64,000 nucleotides of DNA from Micromussa lordhowensis (lineage: Eukaryota > Cnidaria > Anthozoa > Scleractinia > Lobophylliidae), in the NCBI GenBank assembly GCA_964020085.1, contig OZ026606.1, positions 21,594,573 through 21,658,572 of the forward strand, read 5' to 3'. This document shows positions 33,801 through 43,604 of the stretch, one piece after another. Positions within the stretch are counted from its first letter, which is position 1. The number at the start of each line of letters is the position of its first letter. Made by a program: the position numbers and the translations under genes. The notes beneath the pieces are model-generated. The model did no database searches. It was not told the DNA's origin and saw only the letters and a list, made by a program, of their open reading frames with translations.

Positions 33801-36800
33801 CTACTCAACTATTGATCTAATGCATGCATTATTTTTATCGACAGGGAATTTTTCTTCACAAAAAAAAAACAAATTAAAGTGCTAGCTAGCTTGTTTGTAG
33901 TATGGTCAGTACAAAGACATAAAAAGAAACAGATAACACAAACAAACAAAAACAAGCACCCTCCCTTATTTAATTTAGAACTCCCAATATCAATTAGCAT
34001 ATCCACTTGCATATTAGTTCTACATGTATAGTTCCCTTTAATCATCATCCATGAAGTGGTACCTTTACTCTCAGCCAGGCTGAAAAGCTCTTTACCACTC
34101 TGAGCTGTTAAAGATAAAGGAAAATCTACCAAAACATGCTTTCCGTGCTCAAGAGTCTTCCTGAAAATTAAATCAAAACAGTCAGATCTCTTATACATGT
34201 AAACAATATTTTTTTTAGCTGGCAGTGCCAAAGCTAATTATTATTATACGTCCTGCAGTCAGCCCACTTTCAGATCAAGCCCCCTATCTATACAGTTATG
34301 ACCAAGTACAGTGCTACCTCAAATTTTGTTGTTTCAAACTCCCTGCTATCTCAAACTCAAATTATTTCCCTTGAATATACTTGTCAATCATTTAATATCT
34401 GGTATCTCAGATTCCAGCTCTCAAACTTTTTTCATTTCCCTTGAGGGTATAAGACAGTGGATTTTCTATTGTAATTCCACTTTTTGAAAGTAATATAGGC
34501 ACATAGTGCATGCAAAGGAAAAAAGGAGATGTAGCCATTTGCATGCATTGAGTAAATAATTTATAATCCTGCAGATATCCTATCGATAATTCACCTGAAT
34601 AATTACAGCTGGATCTCCGTAATGTAGAAACCCTCCTATTACCCTCGTATGTAGCCTCCCTGTAGATACGATCCCACATAAAGTCCCAGTATCGATTATT
34701 TACCCCATGAATATCAATCCACTGCTTTCACATCCTCAGATAAATAGCCAAAGGTTAAAGGCTGACAAGTAATAATGATTCACCTGGCATACTCTTCATG
34801 AGTGTCATTTTCTGTGCAAATAATAAGAGCATCCACATCATCCCTTGACAAAGCTTCATCCCAACCTAGAAAAGGTACATCATCTTCCAATTTCCTTCTG
34901 AAAAAATAAATGTTCAATGGCAAATAAATTTAGCTAGCACAAATTTATGACTTCAGATTTTAAAATATGTTTTCTTTTCTCAAATATAACATACAATAGG
35001 TGTCTTGCAGAATTTCAGACAGAGTTTACTTTCTTCTGACATGACAATTTTTCATTGTATTTAGAATGTGCATATAGGTACATATTTGAGGCAGTTGTCA
35101 ATCCTCTTTCTTCTGACGAGCACTCCCTGTCTTTTTTTTTATGTAGGAGTGCCCCCCCTGGGAGCTGCTACTGATGTTCAAATGCCCCCCCCCAAAGGGT
35201 CCTACTAGGTGACACTGGGACATACATGGCAAAAATTAGGTACTGAAAAAAAAAATCATGTCCGGCACAACGATAAGGACATTGTACCTTCTCCCACCGG
35301 GTACACAGGTAATTCGTACCAAAAGGCCAGGTCGCTAAGCTAAGTTTGAAACGTTCGGTGCACGGAACAAACGGTCAACGGATCTTTGGACGGCTATTGA
35401 TGGAAAAGCTTTGGGAGATTTGCACGCTAACATTGCTCCTTGGCGGACGTTTTAATCTAATGAAGAGAAGCAACGGTTAGAGCATCTATTAGCGTTGATC
35501 TAGGCGGAATCTTGAGGCGATCTGATCCTTTAAGGCAAATTTATGGCTGGATTCCTTCGGTCGATCTGCTGGGCTCCGTCACTCGAGTGCCCTACCTTGT
35601 CTCTCTTTATAGTGAGAAGAATACAGAGAAGCTAAAACCCACTGAAATCGCTCTAAAACCCCTTCAAACAACATAAAACCACAAGTTATACAAACAACAG
35701 GACAGGTAAGTCGATTTTATTATTTTTTTCCCCTTAGTTTGAAATATTTTGTACAATCGTTGTATTCCCATACAAACTCTTATAATAACGCTATTACGCA
35801 ATGTCATGTTGACGGCTCCCAGGGAGCTTGGGCTACCTGTGATCGCACTATCTTTTGCTCTAAATCACATCTTTTTCTCAGCCAATGAGAATGGGACAGT
35901 AAAAAAACACAACCAATCAGATTTTAAGGCTTTTTTAAACTCACCAATCACATTGCAGGAAAATAAAAGACAAAAATCCATTGTTTGGTAAATATGGCAA
36001 CTTGGTTCAATAAATATTGGTCCTGACCAAAATCTTGTTCCTGTATTTAGGCTATTAAATAGGTGTGATTTAAAAATGGATCTAATAAAGTAGTAATTGA
36101 ACTTCGGGTCGTGCAATATTTTGGTCTGAAATCATACTTGTGATTTCAAATCGAACTCGCGCTGCACGCTCGTTCGATTTTGAAATCACGGGTATGATTT
36201 CAGACCAAATTGCACTCCACTCAGTTCAATTACCACTATATTTTATCAAGTTTTCTATCTTCAAAAGTACGTGTAAGCTTGATGAAACACATTTATCGGC
36301 GTCGACAAAACCAGGAACGGACCGCGTTATAAATACAGTTGATCAGAGTCAAGGTTTCGCCAAGAAAATACAACAGACATGAAAATCTGGAAAATTAGGA
36401 CAGTGAAGTTCAAATGTACGCGCGAGCACATTCTATGAGTCCAGGATTTCTGATTGGCTGTTTCTTAATGCGAACGATGGGTTGAACCGTCGAACCAAAA
36501 TTTCTCGATGACTTCAAAAATATGAAGGCTGCCTATCGGCAGCAATTAGTAATCATACGGTTTTTCTCGTTCAATTTGGAATTAATTTGCACTTGTGAGT
36601 TATTCAAAGAGCTGAAATTGCGCTTGCCGAAGCAGCTCGTTAAATTTCAGCTTTTTGAATACCTCACTCGTGCAAATTAATTCCAAATTGAACTCGAAAC
36701 CGTATGATTACCTATACTTAGTGTGTGTTACTCTTTTTTGTGTTTCGATTCATACGTTCGTCCTATTTTTACCAATTTTTAAAGGAACAAAGGAATATTA

Positions 36801-37410
36801 CTAGTGTAATTTGCTCTGCAAAATCTTGAATTTTGAATTTTGAAATTTTTTTTCCATCCGGTCCGTGGTCCGGTCCGTGGTCCGGTCCGTGGTCCGGTCC
36901 GTGATCCGGTCCGGGGTCCGGTCCGGGGTCCGGTCCGGGGTCCGGTCCGGGGTCCGGTCCGGGGTCCGGTCCGGGGTCCGGTCCGGGGTCCGGTCCGGGG
37001 TCCGGTCCGGGGTCCGGTCCTGGTTTTGTCGACGCCGCACATTTATTGAGGTTAGGCTTATACAGACTTCAGCTTATTGGTACTGTGGCAAAGCTGGTTA
37101 AGTCGTGTAGCAACACAAGCTTAAATCTTATATTAGACTTCCAAAATTGTGTAGTTCGAGGCCACTTTGAGCTACTTTTTCCAACTTTGAAAGGGCTGCA
37201 TGAACAGCCTAAATATAACAGACGATTCCTAAGGAAATTAGTTCAGTATTTTAAGACGAAAGAGTACCTTTTTTGTATATAACCCTACCTTGAAATTACT
37301 CCTCGAAGAACCGCGTTCTCTCCGAACACTTTCTGCTTCAAGTCTCGTACTCTGACTTTTCCTGCACGTCCTAAGCCGACCACTACGATCCCCAAAGGCT
37401 TGTCCGCCAT
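30809..37410 (-). CDS. BLVRA: Biliverdin reductase A
   Basis: Five exons in phase with GT-AG borders: 37289-37410, 34784-34897, 34063-34160, 31619-31913 and 30809-31094, together 304 residues (human about 296). The enzyme reduces biliverdin to bilirubin with NAD(P)H in the cytosol, downstream of heme oxygenase. Exon 1 has the nucleotide-binding GLGRAG (Gly12, 14, 17). Later exons match the family in order: [53 protein letters not shown] and LFGELTL in the C-terminal beta sheet, and [20 protein letters not shown] at the end. The domain order and exon order agree throughout. Introns carry fold-back repeats and a 12-bp minisatellite. Confidence 0.93.
31162..31488. repeat. Fold-back repeat, related to 55746-56060
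   Basis: The sequence from ATGATAACTGCAGAAATTC to GACGTCAATTTGTTAA is about 90 percent identical to the block at 55746-56060. The right half (31299-31488) is a hairpin with arms containing TTTCGTCATCACATTGTCAA around a GGATCCACTCGG loop. It lies in the last intron of BLVRA. Confidence 0.8.
33641..33738 (+). pseudogene. Fragment resembling a repeat-borne ORF start
   Basis: A plus-strand frame reads [19 protein letters not shown] before losing sense. The MAA...VSEEEI start is one I associate with the N termini of multicopy tyrosine-recombinase-like ORFs in cnidarian genomes. It lies inside a BLVRA intron on the opposite strand. Only about 30 codons are left. Confidence 0.25.
36091..36711. repeat. 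Two fold-back elements in BLVRA intron 1
   Basis: At 36091-36236 arms starting AGTAATTGAACTTCGGGTCG and containing TTTGGTCTGAAATCATAC are mirrored; this family resembles the element at 28991-29132. At 36549-36711 arms starting GTAATCATACGG and containing TTTGGAATTAATTTGCAC are mirrored. Confidence 0.75.
36858..37021. repeat. 12-bp GC-rich minisatellite, about 13.5 units
   Basis: The unit CCGGTCCGTGGT appears three times, then one CCGGTCCGTGAT, then CCGGTCCGGGGT about nine times, ending in GGTCCTGG. The period of 12 keeps every frame open, giving false tetrapeptide-repeat ORFs on both strands. It lies about 270 bp downstream of the BLVRA first-exon donor, in intron 1. Confidence 0.95.
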
Positions 37411-38780
37411 ATTAACACCCGCGCGCAAGGAATAAAGGAATAAATTCGTACGAATAAAGCTTGGAGGAGGTTTTAAATACACTGGATGAGAAGGCAAACG
37501 TGGCTTCAGGTAATTTATCCACTCGCTATAGGATCAGTTGTGCAGCTGTGCACGAACAAGATGGGAATCTTACGGAATGTGATATTCCAGGCGCGCTCTG
37601 TGTGATGTCTGGGGAGAGGACGGGCACAGGACCGGAAGTCAGCTGTTACCCGCAGCTGGTCAAGGTGTGCAAAAGAAATTAAACGGCAATATTTAGTTTC
37701 CTTTGACCTCATTGACTTGAACCGCGACCGGTTTAGGCTAATCATACCTGAGAAAAAAATTATCTTACAAGAGCAGGGCACCCAGCTAGCCACTCAGTTG
37801 TCAGAATATTATTAACCTGAGACCATCAAAGCCATGAACAAACAAACCGTTCCCTAGTTGCTGGCAAATTTATGCCACTTCCTTTTGCCCAACAGCAACA
37901 GCTTAAGTCTCTAATTCTAAAACACACTTGGGGTGTGGCTCCAGAGCAACGGGTGAATTCTAAGGGAGAAATTCAGCAATAGGCCAGTATGCATAAATAG
38001 GTTGGGCAACTTATAATTATTTCAAGAAACAGATTCATTGTGTGCACCCGGAGGGGTTCAAGTGAATCTTACCATTATGATTGTAGTCACTGTGTTGCAA
38101 GACATGTAGCCACTTGCACTGCAGCATGAGCAAAGAGACTAGTCCATGAGCAAAGCAAGCCATAAAGGCCTGGCACAAGAAATGTCACTGGCTCACTTCG
38201 CTCGCCAACCTGTCTCACAAGTTCACCTTTGCTCATGCCACAGCGCACAAGAGCCTGCTTTCAGGCTACATGACATGTAATATTATGGCGCTATTCATGT
38301 TAAAAGGATGTAATTACCCTGTTTGTTCAAAAAGTACACAAAAGAACAGGGAAGGCTCATTGGATAGGGTGGAGAATGGAGAAAAATTATTGATCAGTTG
38401 CTCCAGTTTATCACTCCAGGTTTTATTACTAGCATCAACATTTGAGACTGTTTAGGAAGTTACAAGTAGTCAACTTGAGCTTGATTGGTCGATGGCTGCC
38501 TTTGGAAATCGTCATCAACAGTAGTTACTATAGATACAGTGTAGCTCACAGCTGAAAGACTATGAGAAGATCCATGCCAGATGGACACTCATGTATTTGA
38601 GATGTACAATTGACAGAAGATCGAACTATGGACATTGTGCATCAAGCACATGGGGCTCTGAAGACGATGATAAGTCAAACAAGGCAATCAACATTAAATG
38701 CCCAGACCCTACCTATGAAGGTGAGACACACTGATATGAAAAGAAAAGTGCAACTAGAAATGGACAAGAAATCACAAAGA
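37411..38780. other. Intergenic between BLVRA and the MSRA 3' end
   Basis: The first part should contain the BLVRA promoter. ORFs at 37461-37682 and 38610-38888 show no recognisable domain and no splice context that I could support. Nothing else stands out. Confidence 0.35.
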
Positions 38781-38800
38781 AAGTGTCTTGTTACATATAG

Positions 38801-38806
38801 TTTATT
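38801..38806 (-). terminator. Polyadenylation signal for MSRA
   Basis: AATAAA on the minus strand, about 150 nt beyond the SECIS-like hairpin and 740 nt beyond the MSRA stop, so that the hairpin would lie within the 3' UTR. Confidence 0.45.
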
Positions 38807-38949
38807 CACAACTTTTGTATTAACCATTCAAATCTTTATACCTATAAGTGTATGTAAGCTAAACATTGAAAGACTTCAGTCAGATTGAATAGTGTAACAG
38901 AAAATCTGTGATTCCACTTTAGACTCAGGTCTACCCAAAGCAATTGAAT

Positions 38950-39004
38950 CAATTTCTCCATCCTGCAACACACAGCAAGTTTAAATTGCAAGACTTCATG
39001 AACA
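38950..39004 (-). promoter_or_regulatory. SECIS-like element in the MSRA 3' UTR
   Basis: Read on the minus strand, UGAA (38998-38995) opposes GGAG (38959-38956), giving the tandem G-A/A-G quartet. It is followed at once by an 8-bp helix GUCUUGCA (38994-38987) with UGCAGGAU (38967-38960), including two G-U pairs. The apical loop has AAA at 38982-38980, 12 nt after the quartet, as eukaryotic SECIS elements require. Below the quartet an internal loop and a weaker helix (CCCAUUG with CAA and UGGG) can form. It begins 545 nt after the MSRA stop codon. A SECIS directs UGA decoding as selenocysteine through SBP2 and eEFSec. Found by eye; not folded. Confidence 0.7.
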
Positions 39005-39543
39005 ATGGGAGTCGCGCTGAGCACTATTAAAGTAAACCAACATCATTTCTATTCCTGACAAATCTATAAATAGCTTTCTGTCTAGAGCACTGATACAATT
39101 AAAGAGCAAACATTATAGTACATTGCACGCTGACCACACATAGTAACATGCTTTTAAACAATATTTATACCTCCCAACTCAAATTCATTTTCCAATATTT
39201 GGTGGAGAACACATCATGTGTCATAGGTCAAAACTAGCTGACTCTCTAGGGAAATAACAACTTGAATGTTTGACTTGCATGTGATCAGGTTGCGCATATT
39301 GGAACTGAGACAAATTTGTGTACCAGCTAGCGCCAAGCAAATGATTTTTTTTCACAGTGCATTTGTTCTAACTTTGAGTTTGGAGGTGTAACAAAACACT
39401 TAATGGTTGGTCCCACAAGAAACAGTGATTTTTGTTTCCCCTTGTCCCTCACAGTTCCCCTTGGCTTTGAGTGGGAACACCGAGTGTCTCAGGGAAACAA
39501 ATCTCAATCATTAAGAGCTTATTGCTTGATGAGCTGATTCAAC

Positions 39544-42443
39544 TTAGAATCGTTTCTTTCCTATGATTTCTTTAACCAAATCTGCTTGGGCTTCACTGAG
39601 TTTTAGCTCATCCACTTCTGCTTCAAAACTCTTCAGTGAACCAAACCCTCCAACATAACCATTCAAACGAGCTGCAACTCGAGACTTCTTAAGCTCTTCA
39701 TCATTTAACCCAAGACTCTGCAGCAAAGTGCGCCGCTGACGCAGCATGTACTTTTGATGGTATCTGCAAAATAACAGATCATGTTCCAGTGTTTGTATCT
39801 AGCAATACATATGTACACTTCTTATCAATCCAGGCTTTGAGTCATGCACTCTGAAATGCAAACTATGTTTCCTATGTGTGCAGTGAGATTTAGTTTCAGG
39901 GAAGGTGAATTCCTCTCACCACATTGAGTGTTGGTCCGGTCTGAGGCTCGAACCCTCGACCTCCCGCACAACAGACTGGCACTCTACCAACTGAGCTAAC
40001 CAGGCGGCTTACTAACGGTTCACTGGTAATAATATTCATACTCATGAGTAAAGAGACCGTGCAACAGTGTCTTCCCTGCACAGAACACAACATAATGACC
40101 ATTGCTACTACCGTAGCTGAAAGACTTTAACAGAATTAAAAACTAAATACATACTGTTCTGCAACATAGAATGTATCTGCTGGAAGAATCTTTGTTGCTA
40201 TTTTTCTTTTTATTGTCTTCTGATGCTCATCTCGAGTTTGCTCTGCAAGTTGCTTTTGCTTCCTGTCATGATAGAAAATGGCTGACATGTATTGTGCTTT
40301 GTGCTGTGCTGTAGGATCATGGTTTTTCCAAAACATGTTCAACAGATCTTGGTAGGTTGTACGGTTTGGATCGTATTCCAGCTGCACAGTTTCTGTATGG
40401 TCCCCACTGAGAAGTGAAAAACAATGATTAACCCATTGACGCCGGGAGCTTCTTGGCAAAAACACATTTTTTTGACTTTTTGGACATTTTCAGCCTCGAT
40501 ATGAGCTACCGGTAAATTAGCTCCAATCTACACAAAGGCGTTTGCAACGTGACAGCATGGCATTCTTTCCACACAGAAGTGTAGCAGCTCTCATAAGCTG
40601 CTATTGTTTGGTCACTGTAGCAGCTGTTATTGTTTTAGGGCTAGGGGTATTGTTTCTGTTGTTTGTTGTATTGTTCCCTTAAAGGGTGTCGAGCCACTCA
40701 TGTCAGACCGTACGAGAGCTGTTACATCACCCTTTCCACAAGCATCACATTTATGTAAGTGTATTTTTGCTTGGGCATGCACAGAAATCAAAATTTTTCT
40801 TTGGATGAGAAAGTGGCCTACATCTTTAGGCTTTTCACTTTACCTTTTTCTCCTTTTCTTATCTTTTTGCTTCCAGTTCAAGAATTCCTGAGAAAACATC
40901 ATCGTCATTACCACGGAGTAGCCAAGTGTATTTAAGGGAAATTTTGCTCCAATTTTTTCACTCCAATTTCTGAGCATTTTTATGCATGTTTCAGGCTCAA
41001 TTATCCCAATCTCTGCAATCTGGGTATCATTGGAAAGATATTTTCCTCCTGTAGACCTTTAATGTAAGTGATGCCAATTTTGATCAAAGGTGATGACATC
41101 AGAAGTGGAACAAAGTATAACGCTTGTCACAGCCGGTTATGGCTGGCACAGTTGTCAATGGGTTAAAAATATATTCCAAGGTCAACACTCTTCTCAAGGT
41201 TGAGAACTGCCTGTTTTTGTATACTAATTAGGTATGCTGTGATTACACACTGAAGGGCAGCAAATTTTACCAGCTGAAAACAAGTTACTATCACCAGCTG
41301 AATGATTAACTAAATAAACAATTTAGCCCATTGTACAATGAAAATCATGCCGGCTATTGGGATCTGTCTTTCATGCAGTCTCATAAACACTTCACAAAAT
41401 AGCACCGAGTCATAACATAGTTCATCAGTAGCATATAATAAGGTTATTTATTTGTTTCTCCAGCTTCTCAACAGTCCGGAATCCTAGATCCTTGAATCTG
41501 ATTGGCTATTTGAGTAAGGGCTGCTCTGAAATTTCCAACATTGGCAACTTTTCACGCTTTTTTTATCGCTTTTTGTGCCTGAAATGACAAACACACCCAT
41601 ACGCCAGATTTGAAATGAATGGCTTTACTTAAAACTCAACACAAAAGTTGCTTTTCAAAGCAAAACCGTAGAGAAAAAAACTAAACACATTATTTGCCAG
41701 GTGAGAGTTCTGTATTGGGAAACACTGTACCAAATACAGACCTCCCGGCCTGCAAATAATACATCTATGCTTCTGAGAACATACATTTGTCCGTAAATAA
41801 GCATAGACTAAAGTTTACATGTCACGCATTCATGTCACGAAATGAATGCTTATGCAATATGACTCAGCATTTGACAGGAAGGATGTTGAGAACCAAATTA
41901 CAATATTTCACGTCACAACACTACATGTCACTCCACGCAGTTTTCTCAAATAGCAAACTAAAAGAGCTTTCTAATCTTAAAAGGCACACTAAATGTTATA
42001 AACACTGTTAAAACGTTTAAACGTCGAGCTGCATGTTGCTATAAAATGTCGATCATTACGTAATCTATTTTTTTCTCTGACAAGAGAAGTGTAAGACTTT
42101 ATGAAATCGATATCACAAAAGCAGGAAAGAATATGTTTCATTGTTGATTCCCTTGCAGCAGTTAGTGAGTAACTTACAGGCTCGTATAAGTCGGAAAAGG
42201 CTTAGCTCCACCAGTATATCCAACCACGGTTCGTACGACGCCATTAGCGCATCCAAACTGAGCCTCGGGGAACCAAAATCAGCTCATAGCAAAAGTCGCC
42301 TTCAGTGTGTCGCCATCTGCCATGTCTTCAGGCGGTGGTCTTACCACCTCCATCGTAGTACCAAGTGTATTTCCCGTCTTGGGGAAAGAGATTGACCGGA
42401 AAGAACGAAGGATTGATGTAAGAATGGCCGTTCCACGAGACAT
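39544..42443 (-). CDS. MSRA: Peptide-methionine (S)-S-oxide reductase A, selenoprotein
   Basis: Three exons in phase with GT-AG borders: 42178-42443, 40155-40406 and 39544-39763, giving 245 residues if UGA at 42281-42279 (codon 55) is read as selenocysteine. It repairs methionine-S-sulfoxide in proteins. The UGA sits exactly at the catalytic cysteine of the MsrA motif (family GCFWG; here S-Sec-FWFPEAQFG), and coding similarity continues without change after it: VGYTGG, PTY, GDHTETVQLEYDP, QYMSAIFYHD, AEQYHQKYML, LNGYVGGFG. The only cysteine after the UGA is 10 residues on (FGC); no C-terminal recycling cysteines are seen. The first about 30 residues (MSRGTAILTSILRSFRSISF) look like a mitochondrial presequence. 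The frame is open to GTG 42524, but 42443 is the first ATG. A SINE lies in intron 2. Confidence 0.88.
39895..40017 (-). mobile_element. tRNA-derived SINE
   Basis: On the minus strand GGTTAGCTCAGTTGGTAGAG (A box) and GGGTTCGAGCCTC (B box) are spaced as in a tRNA gene, followed by ACCGGACCAACACTCA, a body start that I associate with coral SINEs. The cloverleaf stems are imperfect and the tail is short, so it is a truncated SINE rather than a tRNA gene. It lies in the second MSRA intron. Confidence 0.65.
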
Positions 42444-42836
42444 TTGAATAGCTCGTCCCAGACCTTTGTGGTGGATTTGGGTTGCGCGGCTGCAGTATGT
42501 GAGGAGGGGGAGGGGGCTAGACACACCCCAACCTCGTCCCCAGGGCCTTCAAGGGAAAATATTCTTTTGAATTTCGAGTTAAGAACGAGGCAACAAGGGC
42601 TAATTTGAAGGCAAACAAAAGACCACTAAAATAGTGGCCATTTTGGAATAAGGTAATTTCTACTTGGTATTGGTTAAATTGGCCATATAGATTGCTTTGT
42701 TTTTATCATTTATTACAATTTAATGAAAAATTACAAGGTTAAATACTGCATGTACAACAGTAGTAGTAAAGATAAACTTAAAAAAGCCTTACAAAGACAT
42801 AAGGATAATTTGTAAACGAGTTACGCGACGCGACCC

Positions 42837-42902
<66 letters not shown>

Positions 42903-43604
42903 CATTCTTACCTATTTCACGTGCACTTCTTTTTATAATTACACTTCCAGGTTGTAAAGGTGTGTTTTTAAAATTATGTTATCTTTATCAATTATTTGTA
43001 ACTGGAATAAATGTTTATGAGCATTTAAATTATATTTCATTATCGAGACATACTTCACATTTTGTTATTATCCATTATTGATCTCAGCCGTTGCAGTATA
43101 TATTATTTCAGCTATCGAGCGATAGAAATCCCCAGCTTGAATCTAATTTTAAAAAAAATTAAAAACCTCGATTTTAGACCAATCATCGCACGTCTTTTCT
43201 TAGGGCTATTTTCTAATAATATATGCTGCTAAGCTGAGAGATCTAAAATAGTTGATCTACGATATTTGACGAAGTTCAAAACTTTATCTAATTCCTCTTC
43301 ACTGACACTTCCAAATTGTTGATAAAGTAAACAAGTTGTTTTCTTTTTTTTGTCGCGGAATTTATATTAAAGAACTTCTTGCTTCTATGGAGTAAGTAGA
43401 AACATTATTTTAAACCAATCAGCGCGCGTACTTAATATCTTTGGGCAATTTGACAGATACAATTAGTGACAACTCGATCACAATCTGGTTCTTGACCTGC
43501 TGAACCGGACGCCAGCGCCCCCGAAGACAGTCTTGCTGGAAGTTGCGACATCTTCCCGGTTCTTGCTGTATAAGCTTTGAAGAAAGGGCGTCTGAGGTCT
43601 CAAC
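42444..43604. other. Divergent intergenic region, MSRA and SDR gene
   Basis: This 1.16-kb gap holds both promoters. The (ATT)n microsatellite at 42838-42902 (about 21 units) is preceded by an AT-rich stretch that may be the end of a retroelement. No ORF is supported and no clear core-promoter motif is seen. Confidence 0.4.

Noticed and set aside
36779..37101. Several overlapping tetrapeptide-repeat ORFs on both strands.
   Set aside because: All come from the 12-bp minisatellite; frames stay open on both strands for that reason alone.
39426..39515. First SECIS candidate, minus strand, with UGAG and GGGA around complementary arms after the MSRA stop.
   Set aside because: The AA in the loop would be 19 nt from the quartet and the helix has mismatches; the hairpin at 38950-39004 fits the consensus much better.
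39896..40102. tRNA gene on the minus strand within MSRA intron 2.
   Set aside because: A and B boxes are present, but the acceptor and anticodon stems do not pair well and a SINE body follows; treated as a SINE.
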